Assembly (NCBI RefSeq): GCF_001592965.1
Contig: NZ_LRPC01000001.1
Location: 806,001-870,000, forward strand
Length of the DNA: 64,000 nucleotides
Direction of reading: 5' to 3'
Source: Roseivirga spongicola
Lineage (GTDB): Bacteria > Bacteroidota > Bacteroidia > Cytophagales > Cyclobacteriaceae
A program made the translations under genes and the position numbers. Positions 36,001 to 44,873 of this stretch are shown one piece after another. The notes below the pieces were generated by a model that did not search any database, was not told the origin of the DNA, and worked only from the letters and a program-made list of their open reading frames with translations. The stretch's first letter is position 1. The number at the start of each line of letters is the position of its first letter.

Positions 36001-39000
36001 ACAGGTTTCATCGGTGACAATACCTGTTGCAGCTAATGGGTTTGTAGGTTCGTCTACAACTACAGTTAAGGTAGATGTACAAGCGTTTCCATCTGTTACA
36101 GTCAACGTGTAGCTTCCTCCTGAGAGGCCAGAGAGATTTTTAGTAGTCTGCCCGTTAGACCAGCTGTAAGTATAAGGTAGTGTCCCTCCAATTACGCTTA
36201 CTGAAATTGAACCATCACCAGCGCCAAAGCAAGTAACATCGGCCTTGGAAGAAGTAATACCGATAGCTGTAGGTTGCGTAATGGTATAGTTTCGGTTAAT
36301 GGCACAACCATTATCATCTGTGATAGTCACCAAATAATTGCCAGGAGCTAAACCAGTAATGTCTTCTGTAGTGGCTCCATTAGACCAGCTAAATAGATAA
36401 GGAGCAGTACCCCCTGTTGGAGTAATATCAATAGCTCCATCCGTGGCCCCGTTACATGAAACATTGGTTAGTGACGAAGTAGCAGTTAAAGCAGCAGGGC
36501 CACCAACGGTGAAATTGGTTTGAACAAAGCAGCCATTAGCATCAGTAACCGTAACTTGATAAGTGCCCGTGCCTAAGCCAGCAATATCTTTAGTGGTGGC
36601 ACCATTATTCCAGCTATAGGTATAAGGAGCAGTACCTCCAGCTACAGTAAGGCTAACGGCACCTTGATTATCTCCAAAGCATATTTCATCAGATACACTA
36701 CCATTGACCGTAAGAGCTGCTGAAGGCTCTACCACAGTGTAAGTTCCCGAAGAAACACAACCGTTGGCATCTGTAACGGTTAAGGTATAATTCCCTCCAG
36801 AAATTCCATTTAAATCTTGAGTAGTGGCTCCATTGGACCAATTGTAGGTATATGGAGAAATTCCGCCAGAAACCGTAATATCAATAGCACCATCAGAAGC
36901 ACCAAAACAGCTTACGTGTGTAGTGGTCTGACCAATTGAAATAGCCAGCGGCTGTGTGATTGTCCAACTACCAGAGATGGTACAGCCATTATCATCAGTA
37001 ACAGTGAGAGAATAATTACCTGGAGCAAGGTTATTGATATCTTCTACTGAAGCTCCGTTACTCCATGTATAAGTATATGGGGCGGTTCCTCCTAACACCG
37101 TAACATCTAACTCTCCATTGGCCGCTCCATTACAGTCAATTTGAGTAGGTACAGCGGAAAGCTGCAAGGCATCTGGGCCCGATATCGTATAGTTAGTCGT
37201 TACTGAACATCCGCTGTTATCTGTTACTGTTACTTGGTAAGCTCCTCTTCCCAAACCTGCCACATCTTTTATGGTAGGGCCATGGTTCCAACTGTATGAA
37301 TATGGGGCAGTACCTCCAGTAACGGTGAGAGAAATAGCACCTTGGCTGTCTCCAAAGCAATTTTCATCGGTCACAATACCTGTTACTCCTAAGGCACTAG
37401 CAGGCTCTGCAATGGTGTAGTTCTTTGTAGTGACGCAGCCATTGCCGTCTGTAATGTCTACAGAGTAATTTCCTCCCGAAATATTGAAAAGGTCTTGAGT
37501 GGTAGCACCATTAGACCAAGAATAACTGTAAGGCGCTATTCCTCCAGAAACAGAGAGGTCTATGAAACCATCTGACACGCCAAAGCAAGAAACATCCTGA
37601 ACATTTTCGCCCACCAAAAGTGCCAATGGCTCAGTTATGGTAAAGTTTCTGACCAGTGTACAGCCAGAAGCATCTGAAATGGTTACCTGATAATTACCTG
37701 CTGTTATATTGCTCAAGTCTTGAGTAGTGGCTCCATTACTCCATGTATAGGTATAAGGAGTAGTTCCTCCAGAAACAGTTAAGTCAATGGCACCAGTAGC
37801 ATCTCCGTTGCAAAGAATGTTGGTTTGTGTGCCAGAGGCCAACATGGCAGGAGGCATGCTAATGGTAAAGCTCTTAGTTATGCTACAGTTATTGTCGTCT
37901 GTAATGGTGACCTGATAGTTACCATCTACCAAGCCCGAAATGTCTTTAGTAGTAGCTCCATTACTCCATGAATAAGTATATGGGGCTGTTCCTCCTGCAG
38001 GGTTCAATTCAATTCTTCCATCGCTTCCACCAAAACAACTGATGTCTGTGGCAATTCCAGTGTCGGAAAGGGGGGCAGCAGGTTGAGTTATGGCAATAGT
38101 CTGCTGAAAGGTACATCCGTTAAAATCTGTAACTGTTACAGTATAGTCACCGACTGAAAGCGCATTAATATCTTCTGTTATCTCACCATTAGACCAGCTG
38201 TAGTTGTATGGCGCTGTTCCTCCAGTAACAGTGATATCGATAGCGCCATCTGCAAAACCAAAACAAGAAACATCATCAGAAGTATAGCTAAATCCTAAAG
38301 CTGTTGGCTGACTGATGGTATAACTATCGCTAATAGTGCAACCTCTTACATCTGTTACAGTTACTGAATAGCTTCCTGGACCTAGATTGGTAAGGTCTTC
38401 CGTAGTTGCACCATTGCTCCAAGCAAAAGTGTAAGGACCTTCGCCTCCACCTACAGTAATATCAATTGTGCCATTCGCAGCTCCATTACAGTCTACATCT
38501 GTAAGAACCTTAGTCAGTGTGAGCACTGGAGGGTCTGTTATAAGGAAGCTTTCGGTATAAGTACACCCTTTATCATCAGTTACTACTACTGTATAATTTC
38601 CGGCAGAAAGATTACTTAGATCTTCGGCTGTACTGCCATGAGACCAGTTATATGAATAAGGAGCTGAACCTCCAGAAACAGTTAGGTTAATAGCTCCATC
38701 TGCAGCACCATTACAAGTAATTTGGCTTACTGAATTAGTAACTGAAAGAGCACTGGCTGGCTCTGTAATGGTGAACGACTTAGAGTCAGTACACCCCTTA
38801 GCATCTGTTATGGTTACTGAATAATTACCTGCAGGAATATTGGTAAGGTCTTCGGTTAGTGCGCCATTAGACCATAAAAAAGTATACGGGGTCGATCCTC
38901 CGCTTATCGCAAGATCTATTGACCCCGTACTTTCACCAAAACAACTAACATTGAGTTGTGTTGCCGTTGAGGACAAAATTGCTGGCTCCGTAATGTTGAA

Positions 39001-41646
39001 AGACTCAACATAGAGACAGCCACTGGCATCTTCTACCGTAATAGTATAGTTGCCTGGCCCTAATCCTGTTCTATCTTTAGTGGTAATGCTTCCATCATCT
39101 GCCCAACTGTAGGTATAAGAACCTGTTCCTCCACCTACTGAAAGGCTTATGGTTCCATCAGCATTTCCGTTACAAGTAACATTGCTAAGTGTTTTGGAGA
39201 CAGTTATTGGAGATGGCTCGGAAATGGTAAACCCAATGGACTTAACACAACCTCCTGCATCTTCTACAGTAACAGAGTAGTTACCTGGTGCAAGTCCTGA
39301 AATATCTTCGGAAGTAGCTCCTGTATTCCACAAATAGGTATATGGTCCTGTTCCTCCAGTAACACTTAGGTCTATAGACCCATTATTCGATCCAGCACAT
39401 GTTCCATCGGTTTCTGTACCAGACAAGTTCATAACAGTAGCTGGCTCAGTAAGTGTAACTGTTAAATCCACAAAGCAACCTTCATCATCAGTTACCCTTA
39501 CGGTGTAACTACCAGCGGCCACATTCACTAAGTCTTGAGCAGTACTTCCATTAGACCATGAGTATGTATATGGAGCGGTTCCTCCAGATGGGGTAATATC
39601 TATTTCGCCAGTGAACGCTCCTTTACAAAGAATATCTACTTGGGTATGAGATACTCCAATGGCCGGAGGGTCTACAATATTATAGTTGCGAACAATTGTA
39701 CAGCCATTGTCATCTTCTATAGTAACAGAGTAAGGCCCTGCACTTAAACCAGAGATATTGTTAGTGGTAGCCCCGTTACTCCATGAATAACTATATGGCC
39801 CTGTTCCACCTGTTACAGCAAGAAATATGCTTCCATCATTGGCTCCATTACATGAAATATCATTTACTGTAGCATTGTCATTTAAAACAGCTGGCTGGCC
39901 AAGGTTAATGGTTTCTACCACTGTACACCCTGCACCATTCTGATCGGTTACGGTAACTGTATATGTTCCAGCAACAAGCCCGCTAATGGTAGGGCCAGTA
40001 TCTCCAGTACTCCAATTATAAATGTATGGGGCGATTCCGTTAGAAGCTGAAACCGTAATTTCACCATCGGCAGCTCCGTTACAAGTAGGTTCTGTTAAAC
40101 TAGAACTCACTGTAATTGATGGCGGATCTGTCAGGGTGAAAGTCTCCGAAAATGTACATCCAGCATTATCAGTAACTGTTACGGTATGTAAACCAGCTGT
40201 AAGATTAGATGCTGTTGCTGTATTATCTCCATTAGACCAAGAGTAAGAATAAGGAGCAGTACCTCCTTGCATAGTAATAGTGACGGAACCATCATTATAG
40301 CCAGCACAAGAAGGGTCTGTCAGAGCATCACTTTGCTTAGATAAGGCCGATGTTGGCTCAGTAACAGTAATATTATTTAAGGTTGTTGAACACCCATTTT
40401 GATCTGTTACGGTGAGGTCGTAAGTTCCTGCAGATAGTGAAGAGATGTCAGCGGAGGTAGCTCCATTAGACCAGACATAATTATAAGGAGCTGTACCTCC
40501 ACTGACGTTACTCTCTATCACACCAGTGGCGTCACCAAAACACGCCACATTAGTTACATTAGGATTGATGGTTAGAACCGCAGGCTCTCCAACTACATAA
40601 GTACTTACATCAGAACAGCCTGCATTATCCGTAATTGTGACGGTGTAACTTCCTGCTGTTAACCCCGAAATATCTTGAGTTGTTGCACCATTAGACCAAC
40701 TATAGCTAAAAGGGCCAACACCTCCTGTAACAGAGAGGTTAATTGCACCATCTGAAGCGCCATTACATTGAGCATCATTAACCACAGCGGTAGGTACAAT
40801 TTCAGGAGGTGAACCAATGGTTTGAATAGGAGTAGTAATTGTACAACCGGTTCCGTTTCTGTCGGTGATGACTAAACGATAATCTCCTGGAGCCAAACCT
40901 GTAACTGTTGCGCTTGTTCCTACAACAGCGCCATCAGAAACCCTTTCCCACTGGTAGACATAGTTTCCCCAACCACCAGTACCCGTGGCAGAAATGGAAC
41001 CGTCTGTTGAGTTAAAACAGGTGGCGTCATTAGAAGAACCTATAGAGAATCCTAAAAAATCTGCTGGTTCAGTAACTGAAAAGGTAATATTTCCAGTACA
41101 TCCGTTGTCATCGGTAACTGTTAAGGTGTAATTATCTACACCAAGTCCATTAAGTGTAATTGTGGTTGAAAAAGGAGGCGCAGAACCAGTGCCTATAGAT
41201 GCCCCCACTCCATTAAAGAGCTCCCATGAGTAATCTGGGTTTCCGTTGTTCATAGTAACCACCACCTGAGCATCAGCATCGCCCCGGCAGGTAACATCGT
41301 TCACTACTACGGATCCATTAAGGTTTGGTGGATTGGTAACAGTATAGGTTGCCGTTTCCGTATCACCATCGGCATCTGTTACAACTACTGTGTAGTTATC
41401 TGGCGTTAGGCCGCCAGCCACAAAAGAAGTAGATACTTGTGTTCCTCCGCTATCTCTCCAGTCGTAAGTAAAAGGGCCATCTCCTGTAACACTGATGGAA
41501 ATTACCCCTTCGCAGCTATTGATGTTAACATTAGTTATAACAGGGCAAGAGTTGGTACACTGAGCATATAGCTCGCCACCACCAATCATCAATAGCATGA
41601 TGAATAGCAAAATAATCCTACTATACGACTGTTTAGGCGATGTCAT
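30058..41646 (-). CDS. sprB: Giant SprB-like repeat adhesin with T9SS type B C-terminal domain (3862 aa)
   Basis: A signal peptide ends near ELYAQ (residue 29). Residues about 35-3660 contain about 48 tandem repeats of 74-78 aa, each with a conserved Cys early (for example CNGAADGAI), a GGTAPYTYSWSNG centre, a GNYTVTVTDANGC strand and a terminal TEP/TQP; I counted them by eye. A PKD domain follows (WHWDFGDGFHSDE, HTYDAPGTYIVRL), then a gliding-motility-type C-terminal sorting domain (IVPNAFTPNGDGNNDFF, LIIYNTWGEVIF, GWDGTIKGR). In Flavobacterium, SprB is a motile surface adhesin for gliding. Repeats 18-38 show a three-repeat super-pattern, and one 678-bp block is tandemly duplicated nearly unchanged. 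The sprF gene follows 7 nt later. Confidence 0.96.
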   Translation of the reverse strand: MTSPKQSYSRIILLFIMLLMIGGGELYAQCTNSCPVITNVNINSCEGVISISVTGDGPFTYDWRDSGGTQVSTSFVAGGLTPDNYTVVVTDADGDTETATYTVTNPPNLNGSVVVNDVTCRGDADAQVVVTMNNGNPDYSWELFNGVGASIGTGSAPPFSTTITLNGLGVDNYTLTVTDDNGCTGNITFSVTEPADFLGFSIGSSNDATCFNSTDGSISATGTGGWGNYVYQWERVSDGAVVGTSATVTGLAPGDYRLVITDRNGTGCTITTPIQTIGSPPEIVPTAVVNDAQCNGASDGAINLSVTGGVGPFSYSWSNGATTQDISGLTAGSYTVTITDNAGCSDVSTYVVGEPAVLTINPNVTNVACFGDATGVIESNVSGGTAPYNYVWSNGATSADISSLSAGTYDLTVTDQNGCSTTLNNITVTEPTSALSKQSDALTDPSCAGYNDGSVTITMQGGTAPYSYSWSNGDNTATASNLTAGLHTVTVTDNAGCTFSETFTLTDPPSITVSSSLTEPTCNGAADGEITVSASNGIAPYIYNWSTGDTGPTISGLVAGTYTVTVTDQNGAGCTVVETINLGQPAVLNDNATVNDISCNGANDGSIFLAVTGGTGPYSYSWSNGATTNNISGLSAGPYSVTIEDDNGCTIVRNYNIVDPPAIGVSHTQVDILCKGAFTGEIDITPSGGTAPYTYSWSNGSTAQDLVNVAAGSYTVRVTDDEGCFVDLTVTLTEPATVMNLSGTETDGTCAGSNNGSIDLSVTGGTGPYTYLWNTGATSEDISGLAPGNYSVTVEDAGGCVKSIGFTISEPSPITVSKTLSNVTCNGNADGTISLSVGGGTGSYTYSWADDGSITTKDRTGLGPGNYTITVEDASGCLYVESFNITEPAILSSTATQLNVSCFGESTGSIDLAISGGSTPYTFLWSNGALTEDLTNIPAGNYSVTITDAKGCTDSKSFTITEPASALSVTNSVSQITCNGAADGAINLTVSGGSAPYSYNWSHGSTAEDLSNLSAGNYTVVVTDDKGCTYTESFLITDPPVLTLTKVLTDVDCNGAANGTIDITVGGGEGPYTFAWSNGATTEDLTNLGPGSYSVTVTDVRGCTISDSYTISQPTALGFSYTSDDVSCFGFADGAIDITVTGGTAPYNYSWSNGEITEDINALSVGDYTVTVTDFNGCTFQQTIAITQPAAPLSDTGIATDISCFGGSDGRIELNPAGGTAPYTYSWSNGATTKDISGLVDGNYQVTITDDNNCSITKSFTISMPPAMLASGTQTNILCNGDATGAIDLTVSGGTTPYTYTWSNGATTQDLSNITAGNYQVTISDASGCTLVRNFTITEPLALLVGENVQDVSCFGVSDGFIDLSVSGGIAPYSYSWSNGATTQDLFNISGGNYSVDITDGNGCVTTKNYTIAEPASALGVTGIVTDENCFGDSQGAISLTVTGGTAPYSYSWNHGPTIKDVAGLGRGAYQVTVTDNSGCSVTTNYTISGPDALQLSAVPTQIDCNGAANGELDVTVLGGTAPYTYTWSNGASVEDINNLAPGNYSLTVTDDNGCTISGSWTITQPLAISIGQTTTHVSCFGASDGAIDITVSGGISPYTYNWSNGATTQDLNGISGGNYTLTVTDANGCVSSGTYTVVEPSAALTVNGSVSDEICFGDNQGAVSLTVAGGTAPYTYSWNNGATTKDIAGLGTGTYQVTVTDANGCFVQTNFTVGGPAALTATSSLTNVSCNGATDGAIDITPTGGTAPYLFSWSNGATTEDITGLAPGNYLVTITDDNGCAINRNYTITQPTAIGITSSKADVTCFGAGDGSISVSVIGGTLPYTYSWSNGQTTKNLSGLSGGSYTLTVTDGNACTSTLTVVVDEPTNPLAATGIVTDETCFGDSQGAIDLTVSGGTAPYSYSWNHGPSGQDVTGLARGTYQVTVTDANGCSVVESFVVSGPDALQLSAIATQVDCNGAANGELDVTVLGGTAPYSYSWSNGSTSEDLTRLSPNNYNLTVTDANGCTVSGSWTITQPLAISVGENITDVACFGEGDGAIDLTVSGGVGGYTYLWSTGATTQDISGLSGGNYSVTITDANSCVSVYNYTVNEPTAALSVTGSVSDELCFGDSQGAITLTVGGGTGPYTYLWDHGSTSKDVSNLARGNYEVIVTDANGCSETANFTVGGPTALQLSAVTTQVNCNGAANGAIDVTVTGGSGPYTYLWNNGATTEDISGLSPGNRSLTVTDANGCTVSGSWTITQPLAISVGENITDVACFGEGNGAIDLTVSGGIGGYIYLWSTGATTQDISGLSGGNYSVTITDANSCASVYNYTVNEPTAALSVSGSVSDELCFGDSQGAISLTVGGGTGPYTYLWDHGPTSKNVSNLARGNYEVIVTDANGCSETANFTVGGPTALQLSAVTTQINCNGAANGAIDITVTGGTGPYTYLWNNGATTEDISGLSPGNRSLTVTDANGCTVSGSWTITQPLVVSVSRTITDVTCFGASDGAIDLSVSGGITPYSYSWSNGATTQDISGLSGGTYSVTITDGNGCTSLKTYVVSEPSAALSISGTVTDENCYGDNQGAISLNVTGGTAPYSYSWNQGSITKDISALGQGVYQVTVTDANGCFVQSDFTVSGPAVLSATGSTTQVSCNGAADGAIDIEVVGGTSPYTFAWGHGETSEDLSGLSPGNYAVVITDANGCSISRNYSITQPNALGITHTVTDVDCFGANNGAISVNVVGGTLPYTYSWSNGATSRNISSLAGGSYDITVTDGNGCSLVQTIVVEEPTAALSLNANVTDELCFGDNQGAIDLTVTGGSAPYTFQWNNGSSSEDIFGLESGSYLVTVTDKNGCSISETYTVSSPNMLSVSGAVSPISCNSADDGTLDITVTGGTGPYTYSWNHGETTEDLTNLSPGTYVLTVTDANGCIAAGNWTLTEPLPLTINHVKEDVTCFGADDGYINLTVSGGTLPYTYAWSNGATGKDLTGLAGGTYEVTITDARGCQQVKQIVVNAPTAALSATPTIVDALCNGLPTGEVQLAVAGGTTPYSYQWSNGSNQRDLKNVFAGNYAVTITDAKGCSIVENYTVGEPDELDVTFDVTNTSCQGDSDGAIAVTTTGGTAPYNYVWSNGSTSKDLSNIAGGTYNLTITDANGCSITRSVEVDDSKNLSVEVQKADVLCKGESTGQIYLNIAGGTGVYDISWSNGSTSAVLENLPAGVYSATVADANNCSTSVTVVISEPSEELSLTLSDYKDLLCYGDDSGFMRANPQGGVAPYTYLWSNGARTSQISNLKAGTYTVTVTDANGCIVQSQATINQPDKPITISSQGKLNLSCKGDNDGRIVVDVEGGTGLYEFVWSTGARTSSIENLSVGDYTLRVTDANGCVQERVFTINEPEELTIEDALVNESQCYDDRNGSIELDISGGVEPYSYQWSTGATSKNLIGITSGDYSVLITDANGCQIQANYTLDEPALFRMEPTMTDISCIGANDASISLNIEGGIEPVAIRWSTGESSETISELGPGEYNVLVTDDKGCTIQQTFNVIEPLDLTLDAYIEDATRCNDPRSGRVNVIVSGGTEPYTYRWSNGATTSEITDVLPGTYVVRVRDKYNCEVQGTYTVLQPEPLQIGLSTEPYIDCENRIAGMLVKANVKGGVGNYRYEWSKGNSVNSEVLMTEPGRLTIEVFDDRGCYQQNSIDIDVPELGVADFEYNAESIDRTGDLASNDPVSFFDLSEGEVIDWHWDFGDGFHSDEIDPIHTYDAPGTYIVRLVVTDRTGCETEKVSVLEITEGYKVIVPNAFTPNGDGNNDFFRPRMLGLVKSKLIIYNTWGEVIFSTDDIETKGWDGTIKGRKAENGNYVYKIIGLSFNGLKVEREGIFALIN
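34240..35610. repeat. 678-bp near-identical tandem duplication inside the sprB-like gene
   Basis: The sequence starting at 34240 recurs at 34918 and begins again at 35596, a period of 678 bp equal to three protein repeats (75+76+75 residues). The first two copies (34240-34917 and 34918-35595) differ at scattered bases; the third diverges after some 60 bp. This points to a recent unequal-crossover duplication of a three-repeat block. Confidence 0.85.
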
Positions 41647-42102
41647 TGACAGTTTAGGTAATTCCTAATTACATTATCAAATAGCTTGGCTACTATCGAA
41701 ATTATAGTTTTGAGGAAGTATTAGCAATAGACCTACTTGGTGGGACAATATTGAAATTATACAATTTCTATTCTCTCAGTATTTTACCTAAAAACACTTA
41801 TAGGGGTTAAGCTTATTCAGGCAACAAAAATGAAAATGTAAAATACAAAAGGGACGAGATCAGTATGCTAGGATTAATTAAGGAGTGAACAGCAAAATTC
41901 TGATCTATTGATTAGAAAAAATTTCTAATTTTTTTCGCTGTTAATTGTTGTTAAATGAAATCAGTGGTTTCTCAATGGTAAGTCATTTATAGCATATTTG
42001 TCATTGTCTTACCTAAAAACCAACAACATTGAACACTCATATAAGTATAATGTATGTGGTTTAAGGTAATTCTTTATTTTAGCGCGCATTAAGCATAAGA
42101 TC
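41647..42102. other. Divergent intergenic region between sprB-like and moxR genes (456 bp)
   Basis: No coding frame of substance. It must hold promoters in both directions but no exact TAnnTTTG box was found. One feature stands out: an A/T-only hairpin, ATTAGAAA (41911-41918) with TTTCTAAT (41922-41929), followed by seven T residues, resembling a weak plus-strand terminator or attenuator with no gene upstream of it. Confidence 0.5.
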
Positions 42103-43092
42103 ATGGAAGAGGCAGTTTCTCAAGAACTTAAAAAAGAGCATCAGGAAAAAATCAACAGAGTAGCAGCAGAGGTAGGCAAAATAGTTGTCGGCCAGAGCTA
42201 CATGGTTAATAGACTTATGGTTGGTTTATTCACCAATGGGCACATCTTATTAGAAGGTGTTCCGGGTATTGCCAAAACCCTAACGGTAAATACACTAGCC
42301 GATGTACTTCATTTAGACTTTCAGAGAATTCAGTTTACTCCAGACCTTTTACCTGCCGATTTGATTGGTACAATGATTTACAATCAAAAGAAGGCAGAGT
42401 TTGAAGTAAAGAAAGGACCAATCTTCTCCAACGTAATTTTAGCCGATGAGGTAAACCGTGCGCCTGCCAAAGTGCAATCTGCATTGCTAGAGGCTATGCA
42501 GGAGAAAACGGTAACCATTGGCGAAACAAGCTATAAGTTAGATAGACCATTCCTTGTACTGGCAACGCAAAACCCGGTAGATCAAGAAGGAACTTACAGC
42601 CTACCAGAAGCACAGATAGATAGATTTATGCTGAAAGTAAAGGTTGACTATCCTTCTAAACAAGAAGAGCTAGAGGTAATGCGTAGAATGTCCAACATGA
42701 ACTTTCAGCCATCACTAGAAACACTCCTTACTAAAGAAGATATATTCTCTATAAGAGAAGAGGTAAACCAAGTGTCTATTTCTGAATCTTTAGAGAAGTA
42801 TATAATAGAGTTAATCTTTGCTACCAGAAACCCAAAAGAGTATGGCTTAAACGATGAAGCCTACTATATGCAGTTTGGAGCTTCTCCAAGAGCAAGTATT
42901 AACTTAAACCTTGCTGCAAAAGCCATTGCCTTCTTTAACCAGAGAGATTACGTATTACCAGAAGACATTAAGGAAATAGCCACTGATGTGTTGAACCACA
43001 GAATTATCCTTAATTATGAGGCTGAAGCAGATGGTATTTCTACCGAGCAAATCATAGAAAAGCTGCTTAAAAAGATTCCTATCAACCATTAA
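42103..43092 (+). CDS. MoxR-family AAA+ ATPase
   Basis: The product is 329 aa, normal length. Walker A reads GVPGIAKT (about residues 52-59), Walker B VILADEVNRAP (about 112-122), and sensor 1 ATQNPVDQEGTY, followed by the MoxR-typical LPEAQIDRFMLK. The C-terminal lid domain contains GASPRASINL. MoxR ATPases act as chaperones that remodel or activate partner proteins, usually together with DUF58 and von Willebrand A proteins, but no such partner lies downstream here. It is cytoplasmic. The gene following, 130 nt away, is a lipoprotein of a different type and probably has its own promoter. Confidence 0.95.
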   Translation: MEEAVSQELKKEHQEKINRVAAEVGKIVVGQSYMVNRLMVGLFTNGHILLEGVPGIAKTLTVNTLADVLHLDFQRIQFTPDLLPADLIGTMIYNQKKAEFEVKKGPIFSNVILADEVNRAPAKVQSALLEAMQEKTVTIGETSYKLDRPFLVLATQNPVDQEGTYSLPEAQIDRFMLKVKVDYPSKQEELEVMRRMSNMNFQPSLETLLTKEDIFSIREEVNQVSISESLEKYIIELIFATRNPKEYGLNDEAYYMQFGASPRASINLNLAAKAIAFFNQRDYVLPEDIKEIATDVLNHRIILNYEAEADGISTEQIIEKLLKKIPINH

Positions 43093-43225
43093 TTCCGCAG
43101 TTAACATTCCGTTAATACAATTAACTTTTTAATAAACGGAATGACAACTATTCTTAACAAAGGCGTAAACGCTTTCTGAGCGCAATCGGGTTTTTTTGTG
43201 TCAAATTTTAAACCTAATCAAAGAC

Positions 43226-44761
43226 ATGAAAAACTCTGTTAAACGTTTAATCAACCTATTTGTAGCTGCGGCTCTTATTTTGGTTGTAGCTGCATGTTCA
43301 GATGACGAGCCTACGCCATCTGCTGCTGCTCCAACTATAGCTGCTGTTGCTACAAACCCTTCTTCTGTAACAGTAGGAGAAAAAATTCAACTTTCATTTG
43401 ATATTACTGTGCCTGGTGTGTTTGCTAGCTCTACAGCTACTGGAACCAACGGTAATGCAGAAGTTATCACTGACTTAAATACTGGCGACACTTCTGGAAC
43501 TATTATAGTAGAGTTCGAAGGAACTACTGCTGGTGGTGGTAGTGTAGAACTTACTGTTAACGATGCAGAAGGTAACTCTGACGACATCACAGTTGTACTT
43601 ACTGTAGAGGCAGAAGCTACTACTGTAACTGTTTCTTCAAATATTACAGGTACCGTTACTTGGGAGACTGGAAAAACATACATTCTTGCAGGTAGAATTA
43701 CTGTATTGGATGGTGCTGTTTTGAACATCGAAAAAGGTGTTGTAGTAAAAGGTCAGGCAGGTACTGGTGCTAACGCTACTGCTCTTCTTGTAGCAAGAGG
43801 TGGTACATTAAATGCTGCAGGTGAGGCAGAAATGCCAATCATCTTCACTTCAATTGCTGACGAAATTTCTCCAGAAGATATTGCTGCTGGTAACTTTGCT
43901 AGCCCTAACCTTGCTTCTGATGTAAGCGGTCTTTGGGGTGGTGTTATCATCCTTGGTAAAGCTAAAATCTCAACTAAAAACAAAACGAGCGGTGCTCAAC
44001 TTAGCGAAGTTCAAATTGATGGTATTCCTACTTCAGATACTAATGGCCTTTACGGTGGTTCTGATGACGAAGATAACTCTGGTACTATCACTTACATCTC
44101 TATCAGACACGGTGGTTCAAACATCGGTTCTGGAAACGAAATCAATGGTTTAACTCTTGGTGGTGTTGGTTCTGGAACTACTATCTCTAACGTAGAAGTT
44201 GTTGCCAACCAAGACGATGGAATTGAGTTCTTCGGTGGTACTGTAAGCGTAACTAATGCAGTTGTGTGGAACATCAATGATGACGGTATTGACACTGATC
44301 AGGCTTGGAATGGAAAATTAGAAAACTTCGTAGTTATTGCTCCAAATACTGCAGAAGCTCATTGCTTTGAGTTAGATGGACCAGAAGGTACTTACATTAA
44401 TGGAAACCATACAATTACTAAAGGTACAGTTGTAGCTACCGTTGGTGACCGTAAGGCAACAGATCTAATCAATGTAGATAACAACACTAACGCAACTTTA
44501 TCTAACATCTTCATTACTGGTATCTCTGCCGATCAAGACATCAACAGAACTGAGTCAGATGATACAGATGTAACTTTCTTAACCACTTTCACTGGTATTG
44601 AGCTAGATATTCCTGCTGGTAGTTCACTTGCAGATTACGTTTCAGGAAATGTTCCTGCAGGAATCACTGCAGCTTCAACTCCTAGTACAGGTGTCGGTGC
44701 TGACCTTTCAGCATTCGCTTGGACTTGGGCTTCTACTTCAACTGAGTGGCCTGGTAACTAA
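43226..44761 (+). CDS. Surface-type lipoprotein with right-handed beta-helix-like repeats
   Basis: The product is 511 aa from the ATG at 43226; the frame opens earlier, but this start gives the signal and lipobox (VVAACSDD, Cys about residue 24). A domain of about 110 residues rich in Thr/Val/Ser resembles an Ig-like fold; after it, residues 150-460 contain evenly spaced Gly-rich turns and short strands (LNIEKGVVVKGQAGTGAN, ISIRHGGSNIGSGNE, VVANQDDGIEFFGGTV, WNINDDGIDTDQAW) typical of parallel beta-helices. Codon choice favours GCT, ACT, GGT and TCT, suggesting strong expression. It ends in a terminator but is followed by a TonB receptor gene; such pairs are frequent in Bacteroidota and often form an uptake pair. 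Ligand unknown. Confidence 0.82.
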   Translation: MKNSVKRLINLFVAAALILVVAACSDDEPTPSAAAPTIAAVATNPSSVTVGEKIQLSFDITVPGVFASSTATGTNGNAEVITDLNTGDTSGTIIVEFEGTTAGGGSVELTVNDAEGNSDDITVVLTVEAEATTVTVSSNITGTVTWETGKTYILAGRITVLDGAVLNIEKGVVVKGQAGTGANATALLVARGGTLNAAGEAEMPIIFTSIADEISPEDIAAGNFASPNLASDVSGLWGGVIILGKAKISTKNKTSGAQLSEVQIDGIPTSDTNGLYGGSDDEDNSGTITYISIRHGGSNIGSGNEINGLTLGGVGSGTTISNVEVVANQDDGIEFFGGTVSVTNAVVWNINDDGIDTDQAWNGKLENFVVIAPNTAEAHCFELDGPEGTYINGNHTITKGTVVATVGDRKATDLINVDNNTNATLSNIFITGISADQDINRTESDDTDVTFLTTFTGIELDIPAGSSLADYVSGNVPAGITAASTPSTGVGADLSAFAWTWASTSTEWPGN

Positions 44762-44781
44762 TAAAGATTAAATGAAATTTG

Positions 44782-44817
44782 GCTTGATCGTCCTAGTGGC
44801 GATCAAGCTATTTTTTT
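44782..44817 (+). terminator. Rho-independent terminator between lipoprotein and TonB receptor genes
   Basis: Perfect arms GCTTGATCG (44782-44790) and CGATCAAGC (44800-44808), then TA and a run of seven T. If leaky, it would set lipoprotein output above receptor output. Confidence 0.9.
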
Positions 44818-44873
44818 GAAAGCATTCCAATAAGACAAATCACACACTCGAGAGAAATTAATTGATTAACTAT

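Noticed and set aside
30300-41400. Regular repeats that might be taken for a CRISPR array or satellite DNA
   Set aside because: They lie inside one continuous coding frame, the period is about 225 bp with divergent units, and the translation is plain SprB repeats.
42103-44761. MoxR with downstream gene as a MoxR/DUF58/VWA chaperone operon
   Set aside because: The next gene is a beta-helix lipoprotein with its own start region; no DUF58 or VWA gene is present.
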